The position numbers and the translations under genes are program-made. Shown in pieces: positions 48,481 to 61,900 of a DNA stretch of 64,000 bases; position 1 is the first letter of the stretch; each line of letters starts with the position of its first letter. The stretch covers positions 8,844,254-8,908,253 of the forward strand of contig JASSKH010000017.1 in the NCBI GenBank assembly GCA_031763025.1. The letters run 5' to 3'. The notes under the pieces were generated by a model that was not told the DNA's origin, did no database searches, and was given only the letters and a program-made list of their open reading frames with translations. The DNA is from Macrocystis pyrifera. Its lineage: Eukaryota > Sar > Phaeophyceae > Laminariales > Laminariaceae.

Positions 48481-51158
48481 ACTTCGCTCCTGTCCCACAC
48501 ACCCCAGCACGCGCTCACCGCATCGGCGTTAGGGTGAGCTCGATGAACACTGATACCTTGCGGCGGCCTGTTCGCGCGGTTTGCTGTTTTTAAGCGTTGC
48601 TGGTGCAAATGGTTCGGCGGGGGGCAAAGATGGAGCGAGGGAGGGAGGGAGGGAGGGAGTTGCGGCGCGGTGTATTACTTTGCCTCGTCGGAGATTTGCG
48701 GCCCCTCTGCCCGCACGGACGAAGCAGTCGACCGATCGGGTTTCGAGCGATTCGGTTTTTGAGCGATTCGGTTTCGATCAATTCGGAGCTGCAGAGGTTT
48801 GGGGAGGAGAGGGACGGAGTTTCCGATCAAACGCGTGGCGAGGCTTGAGGGGGGAGGGGGGGGGGGATCAGTCGACATTGAGGATTGAGGTGCGATTGAA
48901 GTTTCACCTATCGTCCTGACGTGGTTTCCCGCTTGGTGTTCAGCTTTTGCTTGCTTGCCCCGGGCGTTTCTTGATTTTGACTCAGGTCGTCGTTTGGTGT
49001 AGGAGTAGAGATGGCGATTATGACGATGATGCCGTAGAGGTGATCGTATCGTATGCCGCTTTGATTGGATAATGTTGGTATTTTTGTGTGTGGATACTGG
49101 GCGCGGGGGTGTGTGTGGGGGGAGGGGTTTTTTTCACGGAATATACTGGTACTCATTTGTCTTCAATGCTTAAATATTGATAAATTCCTACGTACATGCT
49201 GATCTCGAGTACGGACGACAGGCTCAAAACATGGTTGATGAATAAGTCTAATCCTAATCGCCGATATTATAAGCGGAGGAGAATGACGTCGAGCGGGGCT
49301 GATGTGTTTATGTTTCCTGTGGTCACGCCACCTTCTGTAGTTCCTCAACCGAGAAGCCGCATCAGCCCGAAACAGCTTGGATAAAAGTTGCTCCCCGTAC
49401 CGTCGCACGCGCCCGTACTGCCACTATATACTACTGCACGTTCAGTAGTAGTGCCGTATAGTAGGCGTCGAGTCCGCACAGGGGTGCGATAGTTTTTCAG
49501 GCGCTCGGTTTTTCCAGAACCAAGGAAGGTTGCCAGTACTGCACCGAACAGCAACAAGGTGTTTTCGAAACCATCTGGTCGAGACAGAGCCCTTTTTTTT
49601 CCGAAAATATTGTATTCGACTGTATTGTAGCACCCTTTACCGTTATCGAGACAGCGAGCCCTGAAAACCGGCCGCACCCCGGTCTCGATAATGGTATACC
49701 GTGCTATCAGGCATACTTGTACTGCACTAGGTGCTCGGGGGTGAACTCAAAAACAAAATTCGACACCCCACTGTCCACTTACGAGACTCAGACAAGGGAG
49801 GGGGTGCATGCACAGATATACTGAAACCCACAAGTAAAACAAAACTAGGAACAAAAACAATGCACTTCCGTATGCTTTTTTTTCCGGGAATCCTCGACCC
49901 CACAGGTTTTTTTTTTCATTATCATGACCTTTTTAGGAGCGTAGTGTCGTTTTTTTCTTTTTGGTCGTGCGCCCCTGAAGTTTTATCAATAGGTATGCTG
50001 CATTGTTGCATTACGACCGCCGTGACAGCACACCCCGACAGCCGAACTCGCCGCAGCGCAACAACTCAAAACATTTCGGCGTCTTAAAAAAAGGAAATAG
50101 ATCAGAGCGTTAACAGCGAAGTTTAAGCTTCTGCCATTTTTTTCAACGGCCAGCCATATCATCTTGACCACGGGGCTCCATATTTCATCAACACGATTGT
50201 CGAAAAAGTTGAGGCAAACAAAACGTCAGGCACATCCGCTCGCGAGGCTTGCTTTCCCATCCCAACATAGTCGGTAACCACGCACAAGGTATGTCGTTGT
50301 TATTTTTGGTGCTTGCACAGCAGTGGCACGAGTACCTTTAATCGTGGTCTGTTGTTGGCGGAAACCAGCAGACATACCCGTACTATTTAGTAGACATATC
50401 GCCTACTACAACGATAGACTAAAAACCCTCTATTGTAGAGAGGCTAAAGAAAACCTGGTGCATAAAATCGCCTGGCATCTGCCGTGCGCCTGACATCTGC
50501 CGTGTACAAGAATTCGCCTGGCATCTACCATACAAACCCCGTGCCCCCCTCTCTTCCGTCGTCGTCGCTTCAGCCCTAGACTACAAGAACCTTCTACAGT
50601 TCCAGGCGTGCTACGGAGAGGTGAAATGGTGCCTGCATTTCCTGAGGCTTCTCCCTTAAGGCTTTAAGGCGTTATATGTATTCCTCACCCAGTAACCGGC
50701 TTTTCATAAAAAATTATAAGCTACGCCCAACACAAAACCCCGTGGGATACTGCTGTAAAGTTCGCGTCGGATCCAACGATAAAAGGTGCCGATAGCTCTT
50801 GACTCGAGGATTCCCGTCAACCAGAAAGGCTTTGACTCAAAAGTGTGAGCCCCCGCGTAGAACGCCTCCGGCCGGTGGTTTCCATAACTTACCGTCAATA
50901 CTATCAGTACTATTGAATGTAGTGCTGTATGTTTGGTGCCGTCTGGAAGGCCTCCAGCCACCACTACTCTTCGCATAAGTGCTGCTATTGATACTATGCA
51001 CTGGCATACACAGCGCTCTACATGGTAGCAGAGTTTTTTTGGAGCGAATAACACGCCAATAGTCTGACCCAGCGTTCTGGTGGTGGTTCTACTTCCAACT
51101 GAACGGGCCCAGAATTTTTACTGTACTGCTGTACCGTGTTGACAGTCCGTACCGCTGG

Positions 51159-51293
51159 ATTGTTACGGGGGGCCCTTCTGTAGTAATACACAGTAATCAA
51201 AACCCATGATAGGCCCAATAAGCATGTACCATGTACCCGCTTATGTTCATACGCCTTATTTGGTTTTGACTACTGTGTGTTCCCCTGTAACAG
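51159..51293. mobile_element. Miniature inverted-repeat element related to M1 ends
   Basis: The ends TTGTTACGGGGGG and its partner TCCCCTGTAACAG, with inner dyad CACAGTAATCAAAACC / GGTTTTGACTACTGTG, enclose about 135 bases. The terminal TTACGGGG motif recalls family M1, but the body differs. It lies just outside the palindrome. Confidence 0.55.
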
Positions 51294-51944
51294 TATAAGA
51301 GTATGCAGTATGTTACCGTATCCGACGACGAAAAATCGACCACGCAACGGCAAAAGTGTTGCGAGCGATCAACCAGGGACTGAATTCCTGTTTCCGAGGA
51401 CCCCCTTCACTTGTCATACCTCTCGAATAACCCAATCCGTCGACACCTCGGAATCGGCAAGACCGAAATTGTGCACACCAAGCACTCCGCTCGAAAAAAG
51501 GCATGTCTCTATACCCTTTTCCACCCAGACATGTTATAAACGAAAGGCGACCTCTTGCCGACCTGCTGTAGTTACCGAAGCTGCTACTATTGCACTGCTG
51601 AATGGACTATATGAATCCTTACTCCCAAGCAGTGTCAATAGTGCGCGAAAGAGGGTATGAGCCCAAGACGCTTACAACAAAATAAAAAACTGTCTTCAGC
51701 ACTGACAGGATAGCTGTGTGGGTCTCTACCCCACCACCAATCACAAGATTTTGGCGCGACAGTTTGAAGTGCGTGAAGGGGTGCGAACAGAAGATACCAA
51801 GCGTCACAGAGGAATACGTTCCGCCTCCTGCAAAACCATTCCCTTCCCCCTATTGAATAAAGCATTCATCACCACTACCAACACCCCCCCCTCACCACTA
51901 CCTATATTACCTTCACCAACACCCACCACGCAAAGGAACTAAGA

Positions 51945-52270
51945 ACGCCTGAATCATTGTCGGAAAATTCACAACAAGCGTAAATCACACAACGAAGTAC
52001 TAGCAGTGAACTATGAGACCGGCCAATGGACTCAGTTCAGAGATAAACGATAACGGCAGAGCCAGCTAATATCAACATTGCAGCACACTCGACAATCTAA
52101 TTGGAAGGCCTACTGACCCATCAACAGCCCACCATCATCCACCACCTAATGCAATAGAGCCACGAACGCCTGAATCATTTGTCGGAACCTCCACGGTAGG
52201 AGTAAACCACACATTGACATACCAAACAAACACAATAAAACACGAGAACAGTGGCCGATGGACTCAGTGT
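51945..52270. repeat. Diverged tandem repeat, about 205-bp unit
   Basis: CGAACGCCTGAATCAT..GTCGGAA, GTAAA(T/C)CACAC and GGCC(A/G)ATGGACTCAG recur at 51,945-52,030 and 52,152-52,270. No gene is seen. Confidence 0.6.
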
Positions 52271-52766
52271 AGTAAAAGCTCAGCTAAGGCGAAATGTTCT
52301 ATGCAGCTTTTATTACATGAGTGTAGCCCACTAGACGTCCATGGGCCACCAATGGCAGCGCCGAGACTCGAAAGGGAGAGAAGAGAAGGTGTGCGTGACA
52401 CCAGCATCTCCGAATATCACTTCAAACCACCCCTACCATTCATATCACCTACTGCACGATCCACGTTACAGTCGTGCACCCAGAACGTGACTTTCCCAGG
52501 CCCCGACCAACACCGACAGAGGGCACAATCGTCTGTATATGTACATCTATTTTTGTTTTATTTTATTTATGTCTTTCTTTCCAACTACGCATTTCATCCA
52601 TCCACCCACCCACCCATTAATCCATCCATCCATCCACCGATCCCTCGACAAAGTACAGCCACACTCTGTAGTAAAACAGTATGGATAGTGTCGTACGGGT
52701 TCGCAAAAGAGGGTGTGCTGTGACTGAGGAACGAAACGCTTCGTCCAATGAGCATCATCTAGAACT

Positions 52767-52935
52767 CTAAACCCACCGCTTCTTAGAGACTACCTTGCTC
52801 CTCCTCCCCGCCGCCGCCCCCTTGTTGGTGGCGGCCTCCTCCCTGGCAAGGGATGAAACCCCTGAACCTGAAACCACCTTCTGACCGCCGCCGGCGACGA
52901 CTTTGGCGTCGATTTTCCGGGGCCTGCCAGCGCTC
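52767..52935 (-). CDS. Gene T candidate terminal exon (AT-hook-like)
   Basis: It follows a pyrimidine-rich acceptor (AACCGCCTCCAG) and reads SAGRPRKIDAKVVAGGGQKVV, then an Ala/Lys-rich basic stretch ending RRSKVVSKKRWV at the stop. GRPRK resembles the GRP core of AT-hook minor-groove binding motifs. The neighbouring residues are less basic than a classical hook, so DNA binding is inferred rather than shown. It could instead end another gene. Confidence 0.45.
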
Positions 52936-55900
52936 CTGGAGGCGGTTGAGAATGGGGGGCGGGGGGCAGGCGGGAGAATTGATGTCAAATTTCCCGCGTG
53001 CTTGTTACGACAGCTGGCCCACGGTTACTACGCATTGCGTATAGTAAACTATTGACGTGTTGCCTTCCGATAATTTGCAACCTAAACGTCCATAACGAAA
53101 AAGCAATCTACACCACGAAGAGAACAATCGAGAAAATCAAGCCAGAAGCTACTGTAATAATGCCTACTGTGCCGGAATATACTTGGCAACTTCTATGTAA
53201 AAACCCAGAAAAATTAAGCCACCTTTGCAATTGAAGCCATGTGGTTTTACCTGTTGTAAACAAAAAAAGACGTTTTTGATCGTATCAACATGCAGGTAAG
53301 AGGTAGGAGCCGAAAAATGCACTGGGTGACCCGGGAATGTTTACATAGTATCCCCCCGGGAAACCCGGGGGTGCGCGCGATTTTCTTATGAAGGAACGTC
53401 GCGGTTTGCTTTTACCGAGCTCGTACAGACCGAAAAATCGAGATTGTTTACGTTTGGTTTCAGTAGGGGGATTCATGTACTTTTCGCCATCTAAAAAAAG
53501 GCTCGTTGTTATTAATATAATACCATCGCTCTCGGAAACAATAAAACAGGTCCGAGAGCTACTCTGTTGAGTAGACGAATAATGAAAACAAAACGTGAGG
53601 AAATGCAAGCGAAAAGCAAGAGAGAACAGCAGCGCTTCCCAGGGCTCGAGCTCATGTCGACAGATTAAAGTTGTATGCACCCAAACTACACGACGCAGAT
53701 CCTAAAGTCGCCTATATTCCGACACAGAATGGTACAGCACTGAAGGTTGAACCTAGCTTACGCAAACTATGTTGAATCTAGAGAAATATTAATCCTACTG
53801 AAAAAAACAACAGTGTTAATTCCAGGTATCCGGTACGAAATAACGCTTCTCCGCTGCTGTGTATATTTGACCTGGGCGTCGGTCAAAATCGCAAGCCGGT
53901 GGCAAAGCAACAACTAACAAACTATAATACCCCTACAAATATGAATTATGAGGGATTTTTCGATCTCACAGCCGAGTGAGGTGTCTTCTGTATTTTTTTT
54001 CCTATATTACGTAGTGTAATGTAATGTTGCTCACACATTTTTTGACACGTTCAAAAATCGTATTTTAGTAAGAATAGCCCGGCGAAAACTGGACAGACTT
54101 GGAGTGTTTCCTATACGGTTCAATTTCGAGCTTACATTTGTATGTTTCGATCCCCAAAATGAATGCCCATGCTTATGCGGTAAGGATGCAAAATCTGACC
54201 GGAAAATTCTCGATTTAAGAATCCAATTACCCAAGTCGTCAGATATTGGTCCGAAATCCGACGACCTGGGTCATCAGCTTTTCAGATCGAAAATGGCATG
54301 GCCTTTAAATTCAAGATGTTATGCACGCCAGCAAGCAGCAGCAGAACCATCGATGAGTTGGATCGTCACACAGCTGGATAGCGACGTTGCGTCGCGCCCG
54401 ACGCGCAATCGGCAGGTGGCGCGTCTCTCCGTGGCCAGCCTCTCGGGCCGAGATACCAAGAGAAGCGCACTCGGCGCGCACCTCTCCGTGGATACGTACT
54501 CGTAGGCTACAGCAGCTGCAGTCAGTCGCATTGCGCCACAATACAAAATATCAAGACAGGTTGACTCTAGTGCACTCGGCAAGTCTCTTCGCCGCGTCTT
54601 TCCAGAGGCAGTCAGCATGGGCTCGGACGCTTGGATCCTACCCGCTGTGCAGCGCCTCAGCGAGTCTCTTCGCGGCGCCAGACCACAACAGCAGTTGGTC
54701 TCGGCGTTTGCTCGAATCTCTGCACGCACAACTAAATCTAATTTTTTCGCATGGGAAGACTATTTTGATTTGTCAAGTTCACATCTCAAATGCGATCGGG
54801 TCACAATATGAAGCTCAAAAAGCGAACCGCATAGGAAACAGCCTAAGTCTTGTCAATTTATCCCCGCAAAAACAACAAAAACTAAGAGCGATGCGATGGC
54901 TGCAATGGGATTATTTTTGGTACAAAAACGGCAGTATAGACGTTACGTACGTATTTGACGCGGGCTATGCATATGTATAGATATGCGATAGGAGTGTATA
55001 CGAGTAGCACTCCTTGGTCGAAATATTTCTGACTAACGATTTTCGGCCAAAAAACTCCTGGACTGAGCAAGTACCGAAGAAGTCGCCCACTAAGGCAATA
55101 AGCCACCAAGCCAATAAGGCAATAAGGCACCAAGGCACGCCGTATCGCTAGAACACCATTAACTTGTGTTTCATGACACCTACCGTAGGCCATGGGTCGG
55201 ACAGGAATCCTCCATCGGGTTACACTTGCTTTTTTCGTAAAGAGGCTAAGGTCGGTTTTTGGGTGAGATATGCTGTACTTAGTACATATACTGTAGCTCC
55301 TCAGGCCAGGAGACTCAGAAAAATAGGCGCGCCGCAGTAGTAGCATGAGCATGCATCGTTTTGCTACCCCCAGCAAGAACGCCCCGAGACAATCCCGCAA
55401 CCAATCACCCCATCGTGAAGAGACCTCGTACCTCAGCCGGCCATACATCCCTTCCGGCTTCGGTCGGTTTCCGTGCGCCCCCCTGCCGTCGGAGACGATT
55501 CTCTTGACGGCCACCACGGCCGGTGCCGTCGTCGCCGCCCTTGAGCTCTCGGTGCTCCTGTAACCGAACGACACAACAACAAAAGTAAACATGTAAAGTG
55601 CGGGGTGAAGGGGGAGCAAGTATGGTTTTATTTTATTTTTCTGTTGAACACATAATAATACACAAGGGTATGCAGCGTCAAGGGAGGGGGGGATACGCCC
55701 AGGGAAGCGGGATGGCTTCAACAGTATACTATACCCGACCCACAGAGATCACCCGCTCGCTCCTATAAAACAATAAAACTGACACGAAAAAGACGCGCTC
55801 GCTGGTTTATAAACGTTTTCGCTTTCGCTCGCTCTAGGGCACAACTACCACGGCATCGCATCAATAGCACTACTTATTTTACAAGGCATGAAAGTCTTGT

Positions 55901-58900
55901 GGGGTCCGCCAAATCAGCGTCAAGTGTGACGGTGTGAGCGCAGTTCAACCTGTGCCTTCTACCGGAATGCATCGGTAATCTGGACCAGAAACCTCAAGCA
56001 CGACATAAGCGTATGTTAGTTCCGGAAGAACCGCACGGAGACACGCTACAACACTGCGTGCCGACAACCAGGTAAACGCGTTCCGGGTGCATCACACCGC
56101 GATCGCATACCTCAGCGCGTATCACCGTCAGAGGGGTCTGGAAAATCGTACACGACGTTCCCACGGGACAACCAACGGTAGCAGAACCCCTAATCAACTA
56201 GGCTACAAGTTTGGGGACAATAAGAAATAGAAGGCACCCGCAAAAAGGATACGCATCAAAAGAGTGACGACATTGAGATAAGAGAAGGGTCAGCAAGTAT
56301 GGGTGTGATCTCATGCCGCAGCAGAGAGAGGCCTCATTGATCCCAAACTATATACGAATTAACGTACGACGCGATGTTACAACAGTAATCTGGACCAGAA
56401 AAGAGGGGACGCCAGCAGGGTGGATCCCTTTTCGGGAAAGCCTCCTTGTTGTATGGGGAGACAGTGATTGAGTATCACTCCGTGAGCGATATCGCAGCTC
56501 TACAACAGCACGACAAAGTAGAAAGAGGCTAGGAAAAAAACAGACCATCCCGCCCGCCCGTCGTTGGTAGCGAGGTGTACCGTCGACAACGACATCAGTT
56601 TTGTTAGTGTTTATTTTACCGGGGTACCTACTCTCTGCGACGAGGTGCCGCGTTGATTGCTAGCCAACCAACGCGGGAGTAGTAACCCTGGGTGAGAGTC
56701 TCCGGCTGGTCGCAGCAGGAGGCCTCATTGATCCCAAACTATATACGAATTAACGTACGACGCGATGTTACAACAGAAACTTAAAGTAAGACGATCTACC
56801 AGTTATCTGAATAAAACACAGTAGGCGTGTAAACACGGATAACCATACCGCACAATACTGTACCATACCGTACCTGGTCAACGAGGCGCGGCCGGGCTTG
56901 TCGACACCCGGTGCGACGGCCTTCCTAGCCTTCCCCGCCGCGGCCGACGGCACTGCTGGGCGCGTGGTGTTGGTGGTAACAGTCGATAGCGGAGACCGCG
57001 TTGCCGCCGATGCGCGCCCCGAAGCAACACCTCGCCGCTCGGTTGAAGAAGCAGCAAGGGCTTGGACCCTGGTCCCCACGGCAGAAGGCGAGGGAAACAC
57101 CGCACCCCCGACCCCGACACCGACCCAAGGAGCGCGCCTGACCGCACTACCTCCTCTCTCAGCCGAAGAAGCAGCAGGAGGCGACATGGCTTGTGCCCTG
57201 CTTCCCACGGCAGACGGCGAGGGAAACACCGCACCCCCCACCCCGCCTCCGATCGAAGAAACGCGCGCCTCGCCGCAGCACTGTCTCGCCTCTCGGCCGG
57301 GGAAGCACCAGCAAGAGGAGTCATGGCTTGAGCCCTGTTCCCCGCGGCAGACGGCGAGGGAAATAAGGCGTTCCTGGCCCCGCCCCCGACCCAAGGAGTG
57401 CGCCCCTCGATGACAAAGTCCCCGACCTTGCCACCGCGGCGCATCGGTTTCTCGGTTACGTTTTCGGGCTGAAGCTTCGTAGCGGTGGCGACGGCGGCAG
57501 GGGCGGCGGGGGGGGGGCGGTAGGCGTGGGGGTGGCAATGGTGATGGGGGTAGAGGTGGCTAGCGTAGATAATTTGTCAGGTTGCGCCTTGTCGTTTTCG
57601 ATGGTGCGGGGCGCCTACTTGGCTGTGGAAGCCGTAGTCTCGAGGCTGGCGACGGCAGACAGGCGCGCAGAAGGAAGGGCAGTCTGGGCCAGCAGCCCGG
57701 CCTCGCGCTGTTGCGGTGCGATCGTCATCGTCGTCGTGGCGACCACATCCCTCGCACCAACCGTGGTAATCCTCGATCCCGGCTGTCCGGTCGCTGTATC
57801 ACTCGCTATAGTCGGCGCGGCAGCGGGGTTGGCGAAGGCGGCGACAGGAGCGGCAGCGGCGGGAGTGGCAGCGTCAGCGGCAACTGCAGAGACACGGCTG
57901 TTCATGGTGGTGATGGCGCTTGAGGTGTTGCTGGGGGTGGCGGCGGTGGCGGGAGCGGTGGTGGAGGTGACTGGCGTAGGGACTTTATCGGGCTGCGACT
58001 GGTCGTTTGTCGTGGTGCAGGGCGCTGGCTCGGCGGTGGGTACCTTAGTCGTGACGACGGCGGAGACGGCGGACAGACTCCCTGAAGGAAGGGCAGTCTG
58101 CGCCAGTAGCCCGACCTCGCACTGTTGCGGTGCCATCGTATTCGTCGTGGCGACTGGAGAGGCAGCGGCAGCGGCAACTACAGAGGCACGGTTGTTAGTG
58201 GTGGTAGCGATTGAGGGCATGGCAGAAGACACACCGAGCTGGCCTGTAAGACTTGTGCAGCCGATGTCGTGGTCGTGGCTGTTGCAGTTGATATTGCCGT
58301 TGCCGCGGGTCTCGGCCGTCGACCCCGCTCTGTATTCTTGGAGCTTGACGGCTAGGCGGTCGCGATCAGCGATCAAGGCCGATACCCTGTCCTTCAAGTC
58401 GATGTTCTGTTCAATCATGCTTCGCTTCTCCGCCTCAAGCGCAGCGTTAGACGCCAGAAGCTTGACATTGTCTTCCCTGAACAACACCGCGGCGGTGTGC
58501 ACCATGCTGACCACCTTCTGCCAAGCCAGGACGATCTCCGCCTGGGCAAGTAACCACGCGTGGAAAAAAAAAAGAAGTGGCTGAAAGACTTTTTATCCAG
58601 ATAAAATAACGTACCCACCTTTGGTATGTACCAGGCATATATCGATTATGGACTGACTACGCGTGCACCATTTGAACCACCGAACGTAGACTCATCTCAT
58701 GGACTATTCTATGGTACCCGTACAATAATCTATCTTATTTACTCGTCTACAGTATGGCACCGGTATAACCGTCGATGAATATTGATAGCTCACAGACTAC
58801 TTCACTTTACTGGCGGAAATTCGGGGGGGTACTTCATTACTTTGGCTACAGCAATACCCTTTTCCGCAGATGGGGAAAATAGAGCTTACTATACAAATAT

Positions 58901-61900
58901 TATTCAGGCTGGTTCAAGTTAAGCGACAGAAAATTATTTCCCGGCCAAAGCCCACGCTGTCTTTCGAGTCCGACCGTGAAATTTCGCACAAGTCTTCTAC
59001 TATGAGTCCTTACGAACACCTGACCTAACGTTTTCCCCCCACCCCTGATTTTTCGTTCTTTGTTTTTTATTTCGGCAAATTTGGACACCTTAAACCAAAC
59101 GTTTTCGGCCCCCCAAAAAAGGGAAAAAAAAAAACCCCGAAGGTCAGTCCTCGCTATGGAGATAAAAAAATGTGTGCAAAGTTTCAGGGTGTATCTCTGA
59201 AAAACGGCGGGTGAACATTTGGACTTTTCTGCGCACAAAATGCCAAAATTAGGCATGCCTCGTAATTAACTACTGTAATTTTAGCGTAAGGTCGATTTTT
59301 GGAGATGTGTTTTGCTTAATACTGAACATATGTAGGTCAGATATTCGTTTTTTTTTTTACGAAAAGATGTACAGATATGCCTTGGAATACCTGGAACGGG
59401 ACTCTTCAGAAAAATGGGGAAAAAGAAATGTATCTTCCTATGGAAACGCCTACGTTACCGTGTTTAAGGCCCGTGGTTGGTCGGGATATATTTGCGCCAC
59501 TGGCCCTAAGACCTCAACCAGAAAAAGGCAATGCCACCCTCTTCCGCTGTTCATAAAACACGGATTGGTTCAGGTCGGACCTCACCTTCGATTCCTCCGG
59601 TTTATTTTTTCATCCGATGCTAGCGTAAGTACGGAATTCGGCACGAAACCAACTGGTTCGAACCGAACAGAACCGAAATCGGTCCCGAACAGAAAAAAAA
59701 ACGGTTTTGAGATGAATCTAACCGAAATCGATTCCGAATCAAAATAAATTCGGTTCCGAAGCGAAGCGAAATCGGTTACGAACCGAACCAAAACCAATTC
59801 CAAACCGAATATCACCGAACCTGTTCCAAACGAACCGCACCAACGTCGGTCCAACTCGAACCGAACCAAACCGAAATTGGTCCAAACCAAATCAAAATCA
59901 GTTCCGAGTAAAAGAAAAATCGGTTTCGAACCAAACCAAAATATGTACCGAACCAAATCTAACCAAACCTGTCCTCAACAAACCGCACCTAAATCGGTCT
60001 GATCCGAACCGATCCGAAACGGTTCCGAACCAAATCGCATGCGGTTCAGAATCGAAGCGGAATCGGTTTCGAACCAAACCAAATTATTCTCCGAATCGAA
60101 GCGAAATCAGCTCCGAGCCAAACCATAATCGCTTCCGAACCAAACCAACGTCGGTTCTGACTCGAACCGAACCGAGCCGAATCGGACCGAACCCAATTCG
60201 GCTCCGCGTCGGATCGAACCGAGATCTCGCCTCCGAACCAAACCGAAATCGGCTTCGATGCCGAGAGAAAAAGGCTCCGAACCTCACCAAACTGAATCAT
60301 ATTGAACCGAAATCGTTTCCGAATCATAGCGAAATCGGCTCCAAACCGAGTCGAAACCGGTTCCGGAGCGAAGCGAACCCCGAGCCGAACCAAAACCGGC
60401 TTTGAACTGAATAAAATCCAGTTCCGAACCGAACCAGACCGAACCGCACCGATTTCTTGAAAAACCCTGGAACACCCTGGAAATATGAAGAAGAAATATA
60501 AATGCCTATGATCTGAAATTTTGAACAACATAATCAATATATAGTTCTACAGCATTTTCAGCAGTACCTTGCGCACGCTGAGAAAACGATACCTACGATC
60601 GGGACAAGGCATGCAAATCTCCCTCTCGATCCTTCATATCATGCAGCAGTCAGTACAATACTATACGCGAAATATTGCACATATATACCTGGTTTTGCAC
60701 TGCGACGGCGCATGCGCAGGCAAATGCATCCTTGGTGCTGGCCTCTGTTCGCTGCGTCAGCGCCATGACACCCTCGAAGGCCTCTGCAATGGGTCCGTCC
60801 TTCAAGTCCGCCTTCAAAGATTCTGCAAACTTAGCGGTGGCGATGGCGGCGGCAGCAGCGGCGATCGAGCTAGTCTCATGCTGTCGCTTCACCTCCTCCA
60901 CTGTATCCTCCCTCTCGTCGCCCTGCTGTTGCCTGTCCTGCTGCCCCTGTTCAACTTGTTGATTAACTTGCTCTCGATCCTGCTGTTGCTGCTTCTGCTC
61001 GCCATGCTGCCGGTCTTGTTGGTGCTGCTGCTGCCCCCCCCCCTCTTCCTGCAGCTGCTGCTGCAGGTTTTCGTGCTGTCCACCCTTCTCACCCGCGAGG
61101 CACAGCTCATACCCTTGGTCGTGGTCTTCCAACAGTTCTCCGATCATCGCGTCAGCTTCATCCACGTCGAAGTCGAAGTCAGCAGGTTCCGGGTTGCCGC
61201 TACTGCTGCCGCGGATGAACGGGACTGGGGAGAGATCATGTTGTTGCTGCTGCTGCTGGTGCAGCTGCTTCCGGTCGGGTGAGAAAACTTCTCCCAGCGG
61301 CGGCAGGGAGAGCGACGCGCCATTTAGGAGCCCGGCAGACTCGATCTCGACGGATGCCACACTGCTGTTAAACAGGTCGTGTTCGACATCATTGGCGCGG
61401 TGGTTGTCATTGGTCTCCGTGTCCGCGCCTCCGCCAACAACGTCGATGATCACGCACGACGAGCTGTCAGATCCGTTGTTGCTGCTGATGACGATCTCAT
61501 CCGCTCCCGCAGTGTAGCGGTTTTGGCGTGGCGCGGAGCCAAGGCTGCTGCTACGGCGGCGGGGCGGGGATGGCCACAGGTCGTCCGAGCTGAACGACAG
61601 CAGCTCACTCCCTACCGAAAAGCCCTCTTTCGGCACTGGACCGAAAGAGAGTCTGTCTTTTCTAGCAGAGGCCGGGGGGGGTGTAGCCGCCCTTGCGACG
61701 ACGACGTTGCTGCCGTTACTGGCGATGATGTTGCCGCTGCTGCTGGTGCTGGTGTTGCTGTTGCTGATTTTGTGGTTGATTTTGTTGGGCGGAACGCTTG
61801 CTGCACCCTGCAAGAGGGGGGGCGAACGGGCGACGATGTTGCTGCTGTTGCTGATGATATCGCCGATGCTGCTGCTGTTTCTGCTGCTGTTGTTGTTGCT

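Larger units (their letters stand above)
28466..50434. repeat. Right arm of giant inverted duplication
   Basis: Mirror partner of bases 1-27,446. The innermost visible match is the segment around TCCAAGCTTGGA (28,468-28,480), which pairs with 27,434-27,446. The outermost match inside the window is at 50,434, opposite base 1. The right arm is shorter because the left arm gained the 1.3-2.5 kb, 7.1-9.06 kb, 12.9-15.1 kb and 15.2-16.2 kb insertions and a larger pentamer satellite. The right arm has its own insertions at 40,187, 40,422, 40,879, 41,866-43,349, 44,961 and 48,225, and a stretch around 45,610-47,240. Confidence 0.93.
50435..52766. other. Right flank between palindrome and gene T, no gene seen
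   Basis: Contains the miniature element at 51,159-51,293, the tandem repeat at 51,945-52,270 and a CATC microsatellite at 52,597-52,640. No splice-supported frame was found. Confidence 0.5.

Noticed and set aside
1..50434. Giant palindrome as a fold-back assembly or library artefact
   Set aside because: Such artefacts give near-identical arms. Here the arms differ by frequent substitutions and by many bounded insertions with target duplications or empty sites.
53285..53680. 131-codon minus-strand frame in gene T intron
   Set aside because: No splice support, family match or mirrored conservation was found. A CCCGGG-rich dyad suggests repeat-derived sequence.
54882..55721. 279-codon minus-strand frame
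   Set aside because: Only the GC-rich portion 55,432-55,557 has splice signals. The rest is AT-rich and reads like intron.
57526..58584. 352-codon plus-strand frame
   Set aside because: It is antisense to the gene T exon, which has a coiled coil, a good acceptor and phase-compatible neighbours. The plus frame has only Ala/Val-rich low complexity.
58900..59256. 118-codon minus-strand frame (MPNFGILCAEKSK...)
   Set aside because: It lies in gene T intron 2 with no codon-use contrast or recognisable domain. Kept only as an unknown.
59580..60537. Phe/Gly/Ser/Arg-rich frames on minus
   Set aside because: They are translation of the AACCGAAAT minisatellite.
60569..61282. Leu-rich plus-strand frame resembling a membrane protein
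   Set aside because: It is the antisense of the Gln/Ala-rich exon 2 of gene T (CTG runs opposite CAG runs).
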